Positions 33,119 through 42,868 are shown, numbered from the stretch's first letter. The stretch is 64,000 nt of DNA from Lawsonia intracellularis PHE/MN1-00 (GCF_000055945.1 NC_008011.1:1297501-1361500); one strand, 5' to 3'. Notes: generated from the letters alone by a model not told the origin. Made by a program: numbers and translations.

Positions 33119-35320
33119 ATGGTTATTTTACAAAAACAAACATTTGCTTTAGCCGGTAATCCCAATTCAGGTAAGTCAACGCTTTTTAATACTATTACAG
33201 GTTCTCATCAGCATGTGGGAAACTATCCAGGTATTACAGTTGAACAGAAAGAAGGCTTTTTACATACAGATACTGATGAAATTTTGCGTATAATTGATCT
33301 TCCTGGAACATACTCTTTAACAGCATACACAGAAGAAGAAAAAGTAGCTCGGATGGTCCTTCTCAATGAACATCCAGATGTTGTGATTAATGTTTTAAAT
33401 GCTAATGCATTAGAAAGGAATTTATATTTAACTGTACAACTTCTTGAAATGGGTATGCCTCTTGTCCTTGCCCTCAATATGATGGACGAAGTTGAGTCAC
33501 ATGGTTTAAGTATTAACATCAAGAAGCTTTCTTCTAAGATGGGTTTACCTGTTGTCCCAACAGTTGCCCGAACAGGAAAAGGTTGTAAAAGATTAATACT
33601 AGAAGCATGTCACTTAGCAGATGCACGAAGAGGTGTGGAAAAAAAACCTTTACTAATTTCTTATGGTCCAGATCTTGATCCTGTAATTAAGTTTATGGAA
33701 GAAAAAATTCAAGAGGCAGAATTTACAATCAAGAATACTCCTGCACGCTGGATTGCACTAAAATTTTTGGAGATGGATGAGGAATTAATAGAAAAAACTC
33801 GTCAGTTAAATCTTAATTTATCAAAACAACTTGAAGAAAAAGTTGCAGAAGTAACTGCTCATTTACATGCAACTTTTGATACATGTCCTGAGGCTGTAAT
33901 AGCTGATTATAGGTATGGATATATTTCTGCTGTTCTGAGAGAAGGAGTTCTTACACAGCAGGATCCTGTGCGTTATAGAATTAAATTGTCAGATAAGCTA
34001 GACACTGTTCTTACACATAAGTTTTTTGGTCCAGTATTCATGTTTTTTATACTTTATGCTATTTATCATTTCACATTTACATTAGGGGCAATCCCTATGG
34101 GTTGGGTAGCATCTCTTTTTTCATTTCTTAGAACACAGGCAGGACTTTTACTGCCTTCAGGACTTTTAAAATCTTTAGTCATTTCTGGTATTATTGATGG
34201 TGTGGGAGGAGTTATGAGCTTTATCCCACTAATTTTATTAATTTTTTTACAGATTGCTGTACTTGAAGATTCTGGATATATGGCTCGGATGGCATATATG
34301 TTAGACCGAGTATTTCGTTTTTTTGGGCTTCACGGATGTTCAGTTGTTCCGTTTATCATTGGGGGGGGTATTGCAGGAGGATGTGCAGTTCCTGGTGTAC
34401 TCGCAGCTAGGACATTACGTAGTCCTCGTGAAAAACTAGCTACATTACTAGTTATCCCATTTATGAGTTGTGGAGCAAAATTACCAGTATTTATTCTCTT
34501 TGCTGGTGTATTTTTCCCAGGTCATGAAGCAAGTATTATGTTTGGGTTAACTCTTGCCGGTTGGGGGATAGCACTATTAACAGCTAAACTTTTTCGTTCA
34601 ACAATTATTAGAGGTCCTTCAACTCCTTTTGTTATGGAGTTGCCGCCTTATAGATTACCTCTTTTAAAAGGACTGTTTATTCATACGTATGAACGTACTT
34701 GGAGTTATCTGAAGAAAGCAGGAACAACTATTCTTCTTATATCAATTTTGTTTTGGGCAGCAATGACATATCCAGAACTTTCAAAAGATAGGTTAGCAAT
34801 ATATTCAAAAAAGGAGGAAGTGATTCAAACAGAAATTAAGCTTACCCAAGCTAAAGGTGGTGATATATCTAGCCTTCAAGACTCACTCCAAGATGTAAAA
34901 AAGCAGGTTGGAGAAGAATCGTTACGTAATTCTCTAGCAGGAAGAGTTGGTTTGTTTCTTGAACCTATAACAGAAATTGCAGGATTTAATTGGCAGATGG
35001 ATATTGCTTTGCTAGGTGGCTTTGTAGCTAAAGAAATTATTATTGCTACATTAGGTACAGCATACTCATTAGGAGATGTAGATCCTCAAGATGCAAAACC
35101 GCTTGCAGAACAACTACATCAAGATAAAAGTTGGACATTGGCTTCGGCTTTAGCCTTACTTGTTTTTGTATTATTATATGCACCATGTCTTGTGACGCTT
35201 GTAACTATTCGTCAAGAAACAGGTTCATGGGGATGGCCTATATTTAGTATGATTTTTAATACACTATTAGCATTTATATTAGCAGTCATTGTTAGATACG
35301 TATCCTTGCTATTTTTATGA
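33119..35320 (+). CDS. feoB: Ferrous iron transporter FeoB
   Basis: Inner-membrane Fe2+ transporter with an N-terminal GTPase. At 733 residues it has typical length. G1 is GNPNSGKSTLFN, G3 is DLPGTYSL, G4 is NMMDE. A helical guanine-dissociation-inhibitor region runs about 170-275. The membrane part (about 290-733) has the two Gate motifs, including GGVMSFIPLILLIF and the conserved Cys-bearing MSCGAKLPVF. A Gly-rich GGGIAGGCAVPG lies in the first gate. Its stop is three bases from the convergent glpC stop. Confidence 0.96.
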   Translation: MVILQKQTFALAGNPNSGKSTLFNTITGSHQHVGNYPGITVEQKEGFLHTDTDEILRIIDLPGTYSLTAYTEEEKVARMVLLNEHPDVVINVLNANALERNLYLTVQLLEMGMPLVLALNMMDEVESHGLSINIKKLSSKMGLPVVPTVARTGKGCKRLILEACHLADARRGVEKKPLLISYGPDLDPVIKFMEEKIQEAEFTIKNTPARWIALKFLEMDEELIEKTRQLNLNLSKQLEEKVAEVTAHLHATFDTCPEAVIADYRYGYISAVLREGVLTQQDPVRYRIKLSDKLDTVLTHKFFGPVFMFFILYAIYHFTFTLGAIPMGWVASLFSFLRTQAGLLLPSGLLKSLVISGIIDGVGGVMSFIPLILLIFLQIAVLEDSGYMARMAYMLDRVFRFFGLHGCSVVPFIIGGGIAGGCAVPGVLAARTLRSPREKLATLLVIPFMSCGAKLPVFILFAGVFFPGHEASIMFGLTLAGWGIALLTAKLFRSTIIRGPSTPFVMELPPYRLPLLKGLFIHTYERTWSYLKKAGTTILLISILFWAAMTYPELSKDRLAIYSKKEEVIQTEIKLTQAKGGDISSLQDSLQDVKKQVGEESLRNSLAGRVGLFLEPITEIAGFNWQMDIALLGGFVAKEIIIATLGTAYSLGDVDPQDAKPLAEQLHQDKSWTLASALALLVFVLLYAPCLVTLVTIRQETGSWGWPIFSMIFNTLLAFILAVIVRYVSLLFL

Positions 35321-35323
35321 CCT

Positions 35324-36538
35324 TTATTGTGGAGTTTGTTTGAGAATTCTATGTAATAAGGTTAGTGGATGAAGAGCTTCTACTCCTGTATGATGGTACA
35401 TTTGTAGTCTACATGTTCCACACTCTGAAAGTGTAAATAATGCACCACTTTTTTTAATTATATCAAATAAATTGTTACCGATAGATGTAGCAATATCATA
35501 TTTATCTTTTTTAAATCCATAACTGCCAGAAATTCCACAGCAGCCAGCTTCTGCATCTTCAATATTAGCTCCTGGTAACCTTTGAAGAAGTTCAAAGCCT
35601 GGTTTACCAATTCCTTGAGCTTTTAGATGGCAAGCTGTATGATAAAGAAGCTTAGTCGAATGGAGTGTTACATTAATTTGTAACTCTTTAGATTCTATAA
35701 GTTTTATAATAAACTCACATGCATCTTCAATATTCCTAGAAAATGAAGTAACTTGATCTATCATCTCTGGGAAAAGTTCTGCATATTCTTGTTTAAGAGT
35801 AAGGGCACAACTAGGACACATTGTGACAATTGGTATGTTTTGTTCTGCATACTGTTGGAGTATCTTACTATTATGGTGAGCTACTTTTTTCCCTTCACTA
35901 TAATAGCCATTAGAAATAAGTGGTAGATTACAACATCTAACTTTTGGTAATATAACTTCGTAGTTTGCTTTTTCCATTATAGCAACAAAGTCCATACCAG
36001 TTTGTGGTTCATAGTAATTAATATAACAGCCAGGGAAAAATACAACTTTTTTTGTATAATGACCCTTCTGTTTTTTTTTATATTTGCTATATAATTTTGG
36101 GAAATATGTAGGTGCGAAAAAAGGGATAGAGGCACGTCGATCAATTCCAATTTTATCAAGTAACCAACGAGTAATAGGACTTTTCATTCCAATAAGTTGT
36201 AATTGATAAGGTATCCACTTTATAAGTTTTGCTAAAAACGGAGCATGCGCAAGAAGCCAGTCTCTAAAGGGAGGACGTCTTGTTCTGTAATATTCGGCAC
36301 GAGCTAACATATTTAGAGAAGAGATTTTTACATTTGAAGGGCAGCTTATATCACAACATTTACAATTAGAACAATAAGATAGTCCTTCTATCTCTTTTTG
36401 TTGTTTGAGTCTAAATCGTTCAGCTGATGGTCCTGTGAGTTTTGGACCTTTAAATTTTTTTGTAGCTGCTATTACAGGACAATTGATAGTACATATAGAG
36501 CAAGTTATACAACTATCAATAGATTCAAGAGGATTCAT
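35324..36538 (-). CDS. glpC: Anaerobic glycerol-3-phosphate dehydrogenase subunit C
   Basis: Membrane-associated electron-transfer subunit that passes electrons from GlpAB to the quinone pool. At 404 residues it matches E. coli GlpC (396). Two ferredoxin Cys groups, CITCSICTINCPV and CSNCKCCDISCPS, hold two [4Fe-4S] clusters. The CCG domains follow, with the Cys-Cys-x-x...G pairs VVFFPGCY..., RCCNLP and AGCCGISG. It is the last gene of the glpABC unit, 11 bases after glpB. Confidence 0.92.
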   Translation of the reverse strand: MNPLESIDSCITCSICTINCPVIAATKKFKGPKLTGPSAERFRLKQQKEIEGLSYCSNCKCCDISCPSNVKISSLNMLARAEYYRTRRPPFRDWLLAHAPFLAKLIKWIPYQLQLIGMKSPITRWLLDKIGIDRRASIPFFAPTYFPKLYSKYKKKQKGHYTKKVVFFPGCYINYYEPQTGMDFVAIMEKANYEVILPKVRCCNLPLISNGYYSEGKKVAHHNSKILQQYAEQNIPIVTMCPSCALTLKQEYAELFPEMIDQVTSFSRNIEDACEFIIKLIESKELQINVTLHSTKLLYHTACHLKAQGIGKPGFELLQRLPGANIEDAEAGCCGISGSYGFKKDKYDIATSIGNNLFDIIKKSGALFTLSECGTCRLQMYHHTGVEALHPLTLLHRILKQTPQ

Positions 36539-36549
36539 AACATTTACCT

Positions 36550-37803
36550 TTATACATTTAGAGAAGCAAAGTATGCTGTAGATATTGCTACACCATTCCC
36601 AGACTTTTCATAGGCAGAGTCATATCCATTAAGTGTATTTCCAATAAAAAAGACATTATCACAAATAGGATTTCCATCAGAGTCAGTTGGACGAAGGAAG
36701 GAATCAACAGTTGGTCCAATCATACTAAATAAATGTGATTTTTTTATTTTAGGATAAAGTTCTTTATTTGCCCAGTCTGGTGATGAGGGATTAGCTGGAA
36801 GATCAATGTTAAAGATAGGTTCCCAAGCACGATTATGCTTTGTAAGAATACCATTACTTATTATCCCTCCTGTAGCAATAATAAAGTGAGTTGCTTCATA
36901 TTTACGAATGTTGCTATTTTGAGTTGTTATTACAGAAATACAGTGGTTATCCTTTACTTCTGCACTTGTAACAGCAGCATTATCAATAATTGTTACATGA
37001 TATTTTTTAAGTATATAACGCAATAGTATGTTTAGTCGATAACCTGTAATGGTAGGAGGTAAAACATCACATTCTCGAATAAGACAGTTACTTTTTTGTT
37101 CAAGTTTATGAAGTAAATGTGGTAAGAAAGTTGTTCCAAGAATAGGAGGAAGAATTATAAGGTCTGACTGATTTCCTTGTTGCTTTATTCCTTGAACAAG
37201 CCATTTTAATCCATTTTCTGTTTCTAAATATTGTGCAACATTGAAAGTAGATATATTTCTCTCTGATTCTGGAAAATGAAGTTTTGCTTGTGTAAATGTT
37301 TTGTTAGCAAAATATTTTTTAGAGGATAACCCTTTGATGATCAACTCAGGGTAAAAGTCTTTCATTCCTTCTATTCCCAGTATACAAATATTTTTTATAT
37401 CAGGTATGATTGACATATCCATAGATTCTGTAACCATCCATGTTGGCTTTATTGTGCCAGCAGCTGTGACTACATAAGTATTTTTTTGACTCCTTGTTTT
37501 ATATATAACATTTTCTTCTCCCACTAACTCACTAAAATTTTTTAATGCATTTCTTACAGTCAATTCTCCTATTAGTTGATATGGATGTCTTTTAGGTAGG
37601 AATGTAACTGCTTCAAAAGGATTACTGACTGGCTTACCATTAGGAAGGTATCCAAGAACATCAATTGTTCCACTACCTATTGTGATAGTTCCATTTCCTT
37701 TTGTGATAAGAATACATTTTTTGCCTTTCCGTGCAGCAAAAGCAGCAGCAGTCATACCAGAAAGTCCACCACCTACTACAATAAGATCGACTTTTCTATT
37801 CAT
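36550..37803 (-). CDS. glpB: Anaerobic glycerol-3-phosphate dehydrogenase subunit B
   Basis: Flavoprotein subunit B of the anaerobic sn-glycerol-3-phosphate dehydrogenase. From ATG 37803 it is 417 residues (E. coli 419). The start is supported by AGGAAA 5 bases upstream on the minus strand; an earlier TTG at 37818 overlaps that site. The FAD loop is IVVGGGLSGMTAAAFAARKG. Near the C-terminus, FFIGNTLNGYDSAYEKSGNGVAISTAYFA is the characteristic GlpB end. It overlaps glpA by 8 bases, indicating translational coupling. Confidence 0.93.
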   Translation of the reverse strand: MNRKVDLIVVGGGLSGMTAAAFAARKGKKCILITKGNGTITIGSGTIDVLGYLPNGKPVSNPFEAVTFLPKRHPYQLIGELTVRNALKNFSELVGEENVIYKTRSQKNTYVVTAAGTIKPTWMVTESMDMSIIPDIKNICILGIEGMKDFYPELIIKGLSSKKYFANKTFTQAKLHFPESERNISTFNVAQYLETENGLKWLVQGIKQQGNQSDLIILPPILGTTFLPHLLHKLEQKSNCLIRECDVLPPTITGYRLNILLRYILKKYHVTIIDNAAVTSAEVKDNHCISVITTQNSNIRKYEATHFIIATGGIISNGILTKHNRAWEPIFNIDLPANPSSPDWANKELYPKIKKSHLFSMIGPTVDSFLRPTDSDGNPICDNVFFIGNTLNGYDSAYEKSGNGVAISTAYFASLNV

Positions 37804-39427
37804 GATTTTCCTGCTCAATATTTAGAGTAGCACTATAGATTTGTCTAAATAGTTCAACTTCACGTAAGGACTCTCCCCATAAAGATGGATAAATGCCAAC
37901 CCATTTTTTTTGTTGGAAAGTTTGTAGTAAATCAGTGATTGGTTCTTTGCTAGAGAGTAAGTTAAATTGTAGAAAGTTTCCTATAGCACGTAGAGCACAA
38001 AAAGTTCCTTGACATGTTCCCATCCCCATTCGTGTTCTGCGAGAGATATCTCCTAGTAGATAAGATGAGGGCTGGCTAGCAATGTATTCAACCTCAGCAA
38101 AAGTAACCATTTCACATTCACATATTAGATCTTTTTTTAGTAGATTATTTTTTATAGCAGTAGAGACTTCATTTATAGAGTTACCTAAGCGGGAGAGTGC
38201 TGGTTCAAAACCTTGTATAGGAAAATATTTTATTTTTTTATGTAATGTAGGATCTACTTCTGTTATAAGTGGTTCTTTTGCTGTATTACATGGAACATTA
38301 TTGTTGAAGTAGTTGCATACTACATTAGAGATTTGTTCAGCCATTAAGCGATATGTTGTAACTTTACCACCACATATGCTTGCCATGCCAGATAGCCCTT
38401 CATTTTTATGATCGATTATACGAAAACTTCTTGAGGCATAGAGTTCTTTAGGTGATTTATACATACTATATAATGGCCGTGTCCCTGCAAAAGATCGTAA
38501 TATTCTGTATTGATGAATTTTAGGGAATAATACACTGCCTATATTTAATAATTCTAGGATATCAGACTGCTCAGGGATTATATCATCTGGTCTATTGGTG
38601 TTTTTAGATGTTGTTCCAAGAATTGTTGTAGATTCATGAGGTACAAAAATATCACCATCAGAAGGTGGATGAAGCCTATTGATAATTTTTTTAGAAAGTC
38701 GATGATTAAAGACAATAAGTGCACCTTTATTTGGAGTTAAGTGAAGTTCAATTCCTGCTTTTGCAGCGACATCACCACACCAGCTCCCTGCAGCATTGAT
38801 AACAAAGTTACAAGTAAGATGTGTTATTTCTTTTGTCCAAAAGTCTTCTATAGTAACACCTGTAACAACACCATTACTGTTTGTAATTGAAGTAACTTTA
38901 GTATAAGTACGAAATTCTCCTCCATATTTTTGGGCTGAGATTACATTATGCCATACTAACTTAAATCCATCTATACTTGCATCAGGAACTTTATAAGCAG
39001 ACAGAATATGTTTTGAGAGAGTAGGTGCTTCTTTTAGTGCATCAGTAATGGAAATAGGTGTGGTTTTGATTTTACAATTGTTACAAGCTGTAACCCAGTT
39101 TTTTTCAAATTCAGGATCATCTTCATTAGTTCTGATAAAAAGACCACCGATATTTTCTATACAAGGCTTACATATTTTAGATAATATTATATTTTCTTTT
39201 GCACAGTCAGTAGCAACACCTTGATCTTTCATTACATATCGTGCTCCACTATGGAGTAACCCATGGAAACGTGAAGTGGTTCCATAAGCAAGATCTTGTT
39301 GTTCAAGTAATAGAGTTTTAAGTCCACGCATTGAGAGATCTCGAAGTGTACCTACGCCTGTAGCTCCTCCCCCAATAACAATTACATCCCAGTGTTGATT
39401 TTTGTAAAATGATAAAGCCTTCATCAT
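37796..39427 (-). CDS. glpA: Anaerobic glycerol-3-phosphate dehydrogenase subunit A
   Basis: Catalytic flavoprotein oxidising glycerol-3-phosphate to dihydroxyacetone phosphate under anaerobic conditions. At 543 residues it matches E. coli GlpA (542). The FAD loop is VIGGGATGVGTLRDL, followed by the family signature GTTSRFHGLLHSGARYV. The C-terminal BFD-type [2Fe-2S] domain has CECEMV and MGMGTCQGTFCAL. It heads the glpABC unit, transcribed towards feoB. glpK, glpF and glpT are not in the window, so the substrate supply route is not visible. Confidence 0.95.
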   Translation of the reverse strand: MMKALSFYKNQHWDVIVIGGGATGVGTLRDLSMRGLKTLLLEQQDLAYGTTSRFHGLLHSGARYVMKDQGVATDCAKENIILSKICKPCIENIGGLFIRTNEDDPEFEKNWVTACNNCKIKTTPISITDALKEAPTLSKHILSAYKVPDASIDGFKLVWHNVISAQKYGGEFRTYTKVTSITNSNGVVTGVTIEDFWTKEITHLTCNFVINAAGSWCGDVAAKAGIELHLTPNKGALIVFNHRLSKKIINRLHPPSDGDIFVPHESTTILGTTSKNTNRPDDIIPEQSDILELLNIGSVLFPKIHQYRILRSFAGTRPLYSMYKSPKELYASRSFRIIDHKNEGLSGMASICGGKVTTYRLMAEQISNVVCNYFNNNVPCNTAKEPLITEVDPTLHKKIKYFPIQGFEPALSRLGNSINEVSTAIKNNLLKKDLICECEMVTFAEVEYIASQPSSYLLGDISRRTRMGMGTCQGTFCALRAIGNFLQFNLLSSKEPITDLLQTFQQKKWVGIYPSLWGESLREVELFRQIYSATLNIEQENHE

Positions 39428-39694
39428 TCAACCTTTCCCCTGAAATAGTATAGTTATATGATGGAGATAAAAGACAACATGTGGAATAAGATGAATCTAA
39501 CAAGAGTATTTTTAATATGCAATATAAAATGCCAATTATACTAGTAAGATATCTATTTAAAGTATTTACTACTACTAAATAATAAGAATTAGGAGGTTAA
39601 TATATATATATATGGTTGTGACTAGCTAGAAGTTATAACTAATAAACTCTATAATTTATTTTTTATTCCTTATAGCCTATATTAGTGTTAGTTC

Positions 39695-39716
39695 TCTAGT
39701 TAGAAGAATAACTAGA
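39695..39716. repeat. 8-bp inverted repeat just downstream of the LysO C-terminal gene
   Basis: TCTAGTTA and TAACTAGA around 6 bases, starting 7 bases after the stop on the minus strand. No T run follows, so terminator function is doubtful. Confidence 0.35.
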
Positions 39717-39722
39717 TAGTAT

Positions 39723-40319
39723 TTATTTATAAAGTAGTGTAATGATAATTGGTACACATATTGTAAGAACAGCACCTGAAAATATAGCTAAAATAGTGTT
39801 CAGTTCTCCAGAGGTACGAGCAATTATAGGTATACATAGTTCACTTGATGCTGCTGCTACAGAAAGAGGACCAAGTCCGCCAACCAAACGTACAAATAGA
39901 GGAGCAAAGGTCATTGCTATAATTTCTCTTGCTATATTTACAAGAAGGGTTAATGCACCAAGGTCAGGTGTAGTAAATTGAGTTACAAGCATACTAGAGA
40001 GACTATAGTAGCCAAGGCCAGATGCGACAGCTATTACGTCTCTAAGGAATATATTTTGAAGAATAAGCCATGAAATTACGGCTCCAAGTAATGTTCCTAT
40101 AAGAATTCCTAATGGAACTAAAAGTATTTTTCCTTTTAATGATCGGATAACTTGCCAGGCTTGAGAGTTAATTCCTATAGTCATGCCAACAGTAAAAAGC
40201 ATAAAGTAGACAATACAGGTGGCTAAGCCTTCATATATAAGCTCTTTTGGGACTAACTCAATATGACCAATAATAATACCTAGTAAAAAACAAGCTAGAA
40301 CAATAAAGGATTCTCTCAT
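39723..40319 (-). CDS. LysO family exporter, C-terminal part (DUF340-type)
   Basis: Membrane protein related to the C-terminal two thirds of the E. coli lysine exporter LysO (YbjE). From ATG 40319 it is 198 residues with about six helices. Family blocks are TVGMTIG near the start, GLGYYSLSSMLVTQF, and NIAREIIAMTFAPL (cf. NxxRE in LysO). The start overlaps the preceding gene by 4 bases (ATGA). An upstream frame start at 40415 lies inside that gene and is not real. In E. coli the whole is one gene; here it is two coupled ones. The substrate is inferred from family. Confidence 0.78.
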   Translation of the reverse strand: MRESFIVLACFLLGIIIGHIELVPKELIYEGLATCIVYFMLFTVGMTIGINSQAWQVIRSLKGKILLVPLGILIGTLLGAVISWLILQNIFLRDVIAVASGLGYYSLSSMLVTQFTTPDLGALTLLVNIAREIIAMTFAPLFVRLVGGLGPLSVAAASSELCIPIIARTSGELNTILAIFSGAVLTICVPIIITLLYK

Positions 40320-40624
40320 TTTAAGTGTTCCTTTAAGTGTTCCTGAATATTTTCTGGAATTATATGGACAAATCGAGATAATAATTTTGCTGCAATGAGG
40401 CTTCCAGCAATACAAAAAAAAGTAATAATTATTGCTTGAATCCCTAATGTATCAAGTTGTTGAATAATAGTAGTATTTGATCCTAAAGAAAGTCCTAATA
40501 AAAAAAGTAAGATCCTTACTGACCAAATTAGACTGTAATCTACTGTTTTTATTAATCGAGGATGATTTCGTATTAAAAAACCAATAGGAGCCCCAAGAGA
40601 AATACAGACAATTTCTGCAACCAT
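40316..40624 (-). CDS. LysO family exporter, N-terminal part
   Basis: A 102-residue membrane protein with three predicted helices, equivalent to the N-terminal third of LysO. It has LGAPIGFLIRN, then ILLFLLGLSLGSN, which fits the conserved Gly-rich segment, then a polar C-terminal tail. It ends ATGA into the next gene, so both halves are translated in step and probably assemble together. I see no frameshift signature that would simply restore a fusion, because the second gene has its own start at the overlap. Confidence 0.75.
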   Translation of the reverse strand: MVAEIVCISLGAPIGFLIRNHPRLIKTVDYSLIWSVRILLFLLGLSLGSNTTIIQQLDTLGIQAIIITFFCIAGSLIAAKLLSRFVHIIPENIQEHLKEHLK

Positions 40625-40932
40625 AAGTTATATTATCCTTATATTATAAATAATATATCTATCAATTATTACTTACTATATAACTATTAAGAACCATTAA
40701 TATATACTTTTTATAACATATGGCTTGAGACACTAATCTAGGCTATAGATATGATCAATAGATATCTTTTGGTTTAGCAAGTAAAAATATAGTTTGTTGA
40801 CCAGTTGTTTCTCTTATTATATTTGAAAATCTGTAGCTGGCCATATACTTTATTTAGTAGTTATATATAAAGCTGCCATTAGTTTTATATACCGTTAACT
40901 TATCGTAGTATGTAGAGAAACAGGGAGTAACT
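40625..40932. other. Divergent intergenic region between lysO and the methyltransferase gene
   Basis: AT-rich, no ORF or RNA gene seen. Presumably carries both divergent promoters; none is clear enough to call. Confidence 0.4.
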
Positions 40933-41586
40933 ATGGAACAAGTTATGGCATTAGAACAAACATGGACTCTTCATCGACCTGAGGATTTTAAAGTTCGTTG
41001 GAAAGAATTTGTTTTAGAATACTTTAAAGTAGGTGAATATAAAAATCCTCCCTATTGGCTTAATTTTTGGCCTTCAAATTATTTTTTGATAGAGTGGTTA
41101 TTTCATCATAAGGAAGATATTGCAGGTGAACTATGTATAGATCTTGGTTGTGGTTTGGGTTTTTCAGCGGTAATTGGTCAATGGTTAGGGGCAAAGGTTA
41201 TAGGGGTAGAGTATGTATTTGAAGCACTGACATATGCAAAGTATAATGCAGCTTCTAATAATATATCACAGCCATATTGGATAAATATGGATTGGGATAA
41301 ACCTGCGATAGTTAAAAATTCTATTCCATATATTTGGTGTAGTGATATTATTTATGATACAAATGATGCTGAGCCCATTATTTGTTTTTTTGATAACATG
41401 CTTAAAGAAGACGGCATAATTTGGATTTCAGAACCTAAACGACCTGCATATGATGTAGTTCTTAATAAACTAGAAAAAAGAGGATGGAATTGTAAATGTA
41501 TGTTTGAAAGCGAAATTCCTCATTGTCGTCCTTTGCCTAAATTTAAACGAATTTATACTCGTATGTGGGAAATTTCTCGTGGTTAG
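40933..41586 (+). CDS. Class I SAM-dependent methyltransferase
   Basis: A 217-residue Rossmann-type methyltransferase. Motif I is CIDLGCGLGFSAVIGQWLGA. The acidic end of strand 2 is VIGVEYVFEAL, and motif IV is WCSDIIYD. The N-terminal NFWPSNYFLIEWL resembles protein-lysine and nicotinamide N-methyltransferase-like enzymes (FAM86/METTL-type, as in PrmA-like ETFB methyltransferases), but a precise substrate cannot be read. ATG 40933 has GGGAG upstream. It precedes nikR by 62 bases on the same strand. Confidence 0.82.
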   Translation: MEQVMALEQTWTLHRPEDFKVRWKEFVLEYFKVGEYKNPPYWLNFWPSNYFLIEWLFHHKEDIAGELCIDLGCGLGFSAVIGQWLGAKVIGVEYVFEALTYAKYNAASNNISQPYWINMDWDKPAIVKNSIPYIWCSDIIYDTNDAEPIICFFDNMLKEDGIIWISEPKRPAYDVVLNKLEKRGWNCKCMFESEIPHCRPLPKFKRIYTRMWEISRG

Positions 41587-41648
41587 TTTCCTCATTTTTA
41601 CTTAGTTAGATGAATATGGATTTTTTTGGTTAAATACAAGGAAAAGAT

Positions 41649-42068
41649 ATGGGAGAAACTGTTCGTTTTGGTGTTTCGTTAGACGAAGATTTACTTAATA
41701 AATTTGATAAGCTTTGTGATCGGCAAGGTTACCCTAGTCGTTCAGAAGCATTACGAGATATGATTCGACAGGCATTAGCAAAGGATATACTACAATCTAA
41801 GGATAGTAATGCAGCAGGTGTCCTTTCGTTAGTATATGATCATCATACACGTGAGCTATCTCGAAAGTTGATAGAGAGACAGCATGAAATGTACGATTCT
41901 ATTATTGCTACATTACATATTCATTTAGATCGTTATAATTGTTTGGAGGTATTAATAATCAAAGGTAATGGAGGTAAAATTCAACAACTTGCAGATATGC
42001 TTTGCTCTATTAGAGGGGTTAAGTTAGGGGCCTTTTCTTTTCTTCCAGTTGAAGAAGATGTTTTTTAA
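41649..42068 (+). CDS. nikR: Nickel-responsive regulator NikR
   Basis: Ribbon-helix-helix repressor that senses Ni2+ and represses nickel uptake. The N-terminal domain is RFGVSLDEDLLNKFD, then GYPSRSEALRDMIR. The C-terminal ACT-like domain carries all four high-affinity Ni ligands at E. coli-equivalent positions: His79, His90, His92 and Cys98 (HIHLDRYNC). The length of 139 is near the family norm. No nik transport genes are beside it. A nickel sensor fits an organism with [NiFe]-hydrogenase or urease, but none is in the window. Confidence 0.95.
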   Translation: MGETVRFGVSLDEDLLNKFDKLCDRQGYPSRSEALRDMIRQALAKDILQSKDSNAAGVLSLVYDHHTRELSRKLIERQHEMYDSIIATLHIHLDRYNCLEVLIIKGNGGKIQQLADMLCSIRGVKLGAFSFLPVEEDVF

Positions 42069-42091
42069 TATTTTTAGGATTATTGTAGCTT

Positions 42092-42868
42092 ATGAAAGAT
42101 ATTCAAAGTACTCCTGCACAGATTGCATTTCCTATTGATCGTGTTGGGGTAAAAGGTCTTAAGTTTCCTATTCAGATTCAAACGCGTGATATTGGAATGC
42201 AACATACTGTTGCTATAGTGGATATGGGAGTTGATCTATCAGTATCATCACGTGGGACTCATATGAGTCGTTTTGTTGAAGTATTACAGGATTGGAATGA
42301 ACCACTATGTTGTGAGTCATTAGAGAGGCTTGTCAAACAAACACAAAAAAAATTACAGTCACAGCATGCTTATATTGCATTTTTTTTCCCTTACTTTTTG
42401 CATAAAAGAGCTCCAAGTACAAATATGTTAAGTTTATTTTCTTATGACTGTAAACTTTCAGCAAAATCTATTAACTATAATATAGAATTTATACTTGAGT
42501 TAACTGTTCCTGTTATGACAGTTTGTCCTTGCTCTAAAGCTATTAGCCACGAGGGTGCGCATAGTCAACGTTCAGAGATATATATTCAATTAAGATTAGA
42601 ACAGTTTAGATTTATTGAAGACTTTATTGTATTAGCAGAGTCATCAGCTTCTTCGCCTTTATATTCTTTACTGAAAAGAGCAGATGAAAAATATGTTACT
42701 GAAGATGCATTTGCTCACCCTAAGTTTGTTGAGGATGTCGTCAGAAATATATCAAGCAAGTTAATTACAGTAACAGATGTTCTTGGTTTTCGTGTCGAAG
42801 TTGAAAGCTTTGAGTCTATCCATGCACATAATGCTTTTGCTTATATTGAACATGAGTTTATTTGTTAG
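42092..42868 (+). CDS. folE2: GTP cyclohydrolase I, type 2 (FolE2)
   Basis: Metal-flexible enzyme that makes 7,8-dihydroneopterin triphosphate from GTP for folate or queuosine. At 258 residues it has the usual length. The conserved catalytic Cys is in MTVCPCSKAIS, followed by EGAHSQR, both signatures of FolE2 (COG1469). A VGVKGLKFPI opening and a C-terminal SFESIHAHNAFAYIE block match. It replaces classical zinc-dependent FolE. It starts 23 bases after nikR, so shared transcription is likely, which may link it to metal status. Confidence 0.94.
   Translation: MKDIQSTPAQIAFPIDRVGVKGLKFPIQIQTRDIGMQHTVAIVDMGVDLSVSSRGTHMSRFVEVLQDWNEPLCCESLERLVKQTQKKLQSQHAYIAFFFPYFLHKRAPSTNMLSLFSYDCKLSAKSINYNIEFILELTVPVMTVCPCSKAISHEGAHSQRSEIYIQLRLEQFRFIEDFIVLAESSASSPLYSLLKRADEKYVTEDAFAHPKFVEDVVRNISSKLITVTDVLGFRVEVESFESIHAHNAFAYIEHEFIC

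Noticed and set aside
39595-39628. AGGAGG followed by an ATG in the glpA-lysO gap.
   Set aside because: The frame ends after five codons in a TA-repeat tract; no gene.
40319-40415. Extension of the LysO C-terminal gene to 40415.
   Set aside because: That stretch lies inside the N-terminal gene in another frame and adds a polar sequence unlike the family; the coupled ATG at 40319 is better.
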